This document shows, in pieces, positions 63,465 through 64,000 of a stretch of DNA of 64,000 nt; the first letter of the stretch is position 1, and every line of letters begins with the position of its first letter. This DNA is from Homalodisca vitripennis (lineage: Eukaryota; Arthropoda; Insecta; Hemiptera; Cicadellidae), in NCBI RefSeq assembly GCF_021130785.1, contig NC_060214.1, positions 958,501 to 1,022,500 on the forward strand, in the 5' to 3' direction. The notes beneath the pieces were generated by a model. The model searched no databases. It was not told the DNA's origin and saw nothing but the letters and a program-made list of their open reading frames with translations. Made by a program: the position numbers and the translations under genes.

Positions 63465-64000
63465 AATGCTATGGTCTATTCAAAATGTACTGGTCTCCTC
63501 AATTTACGATTCAATTAAACTTTGGCAGGAAGTAACGTTCATTGCACAACTCTTTTGTGCGCTGTTCTATGTTATTTTAAATGGGTCTCAAACATTGTTA
63601 TGTACAATTAAACTGTGGCGGAAAGTATCGATCAGTACACAATTTCCCCATGGGTAGGCTACTCTTTGATATTGTCAATAGGTCTAACATTCCTATGTAC
63701 AATTAAACTGTGACAGGAAGTATCGTTCTTTGTACAAATCTCTCAAGGATTTTCTTGGGTTTTTAAATGGGTCTTGAAAATCCCTATCTACAGTTAAACT
63801 GTGACAGGAAGTATCGTTCTTAGCACAACTCTGTCAAAAAATTTATTGGTATTTTCAATGGGTCTTAAACATTCATATGTACAGTTAGTTCATTACACAG
63901 CTCGCTAGTAGGGATTCTTTGTTATTGTCAATGGGTCTAACATTCTTATGTGTACATAAACTGTGACAGGCAGTTAGTTCATTATACAGCTCTCTCGTTG
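63465..64000. repeat. Degenerate tandem repeat, ~93-bp unit, runs off the window
   Basis: TTAAACTGTGACAGGAAGTA and variants recur at about 63515, 63610, 63705, 63797 and, less well, 63958. AATGGGTCT-AACATTC-TATGT lies between. The array continues past the last base. The 67-codon frame is a by-product. Confidence 0.88.

Overview
The window is AT-rich eukaryotic DNA, almost certainly from an insect; a hemipteran would fit, but nothing seen fixes the order. The reasons are a Ty3/gypsy retrotransposon with long untranslated flanks, a Jockey-type LINE remnant, a Polinton/Maverick-like protein-primed DNA polymerase, isolated exon-like stretches with splice sites, many kinds of tandem repeat, and almost no long open reading frames. 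No bacterial operon, CRISPR array, rRNA or tRNA was seen.

Left part (1-11,000). Two nearly identical inverted arms (1-322 and 1343-1664) face each other across about 1 kb of sequence that holds one well-formed leucine-rich-repeat exon on the minus strand (1001-1114) and a 183-bp hairpin element. To the right lies a minus-strand PolB-type DNA polymerase (6926 down to 3167). It has all the expected exonuclease and polymerase motifs but is spread over many reading frames, so it is either a pseudogene or carries assembly indels. A second broken ORF (about 1632-2010) runs into the inverted arm. Around 7.0-8.0 kb there is a promoter-like CpG-containing stretch with three CCAAT boxes, an NRF-1-like palindrome and strong splice donors facing both ways. 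8.4-10.6 kb is old, diverged repeat sequence with a clearer ~305-bp tandem part and a GA microsatellite.

Middle (11,300-27,314). A ~2-kb element with ~130-bp inverted ends (11331-13318), a LINE 3' tail on the minus strand (~14.7 kb), a 100-102-bp satellite (16640-18175), then a structurally complete gypsy element (18325-27314). The gypsy element has 418-bp LTRs beginning TG and ending CA that differ at 5 positions, a 4-bp AGGC target duplication, a polypurine tract, gag, and a protease-RT-RNaseH-integrase pol. A canonical -1 frameshift heptamer (T TTA AAC) sits exactly where gag and pol change frame. This copy carries two stop codons, a zinc-finger Cys-to-Phe change and a C-terminal frameshift, so it looks recently dead.

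Right part (27,315-64,000). This is host-like AT-rich DNA with no convincing gene, broken up by many unrelated tandem arrays with units of 40, 59, 80, 82, 93, 97 (two different families), 98, 119, 123, 124 and 143 bp. The 34.4-38.1 kb array has a ~1255-bp higher-order repeat. A Jockey-like RT C-terminal remnant lies at 29680-30170. Several short sequences recur far apart and suggest dispersed repeat families.

The parts do not act as one pathway; this is a mobile-element and satellite landscape inside or between host genes. The stretches most worth following up are the inverted Polinton-like ends around the LRR exon and the gag-pol frameshift signal.
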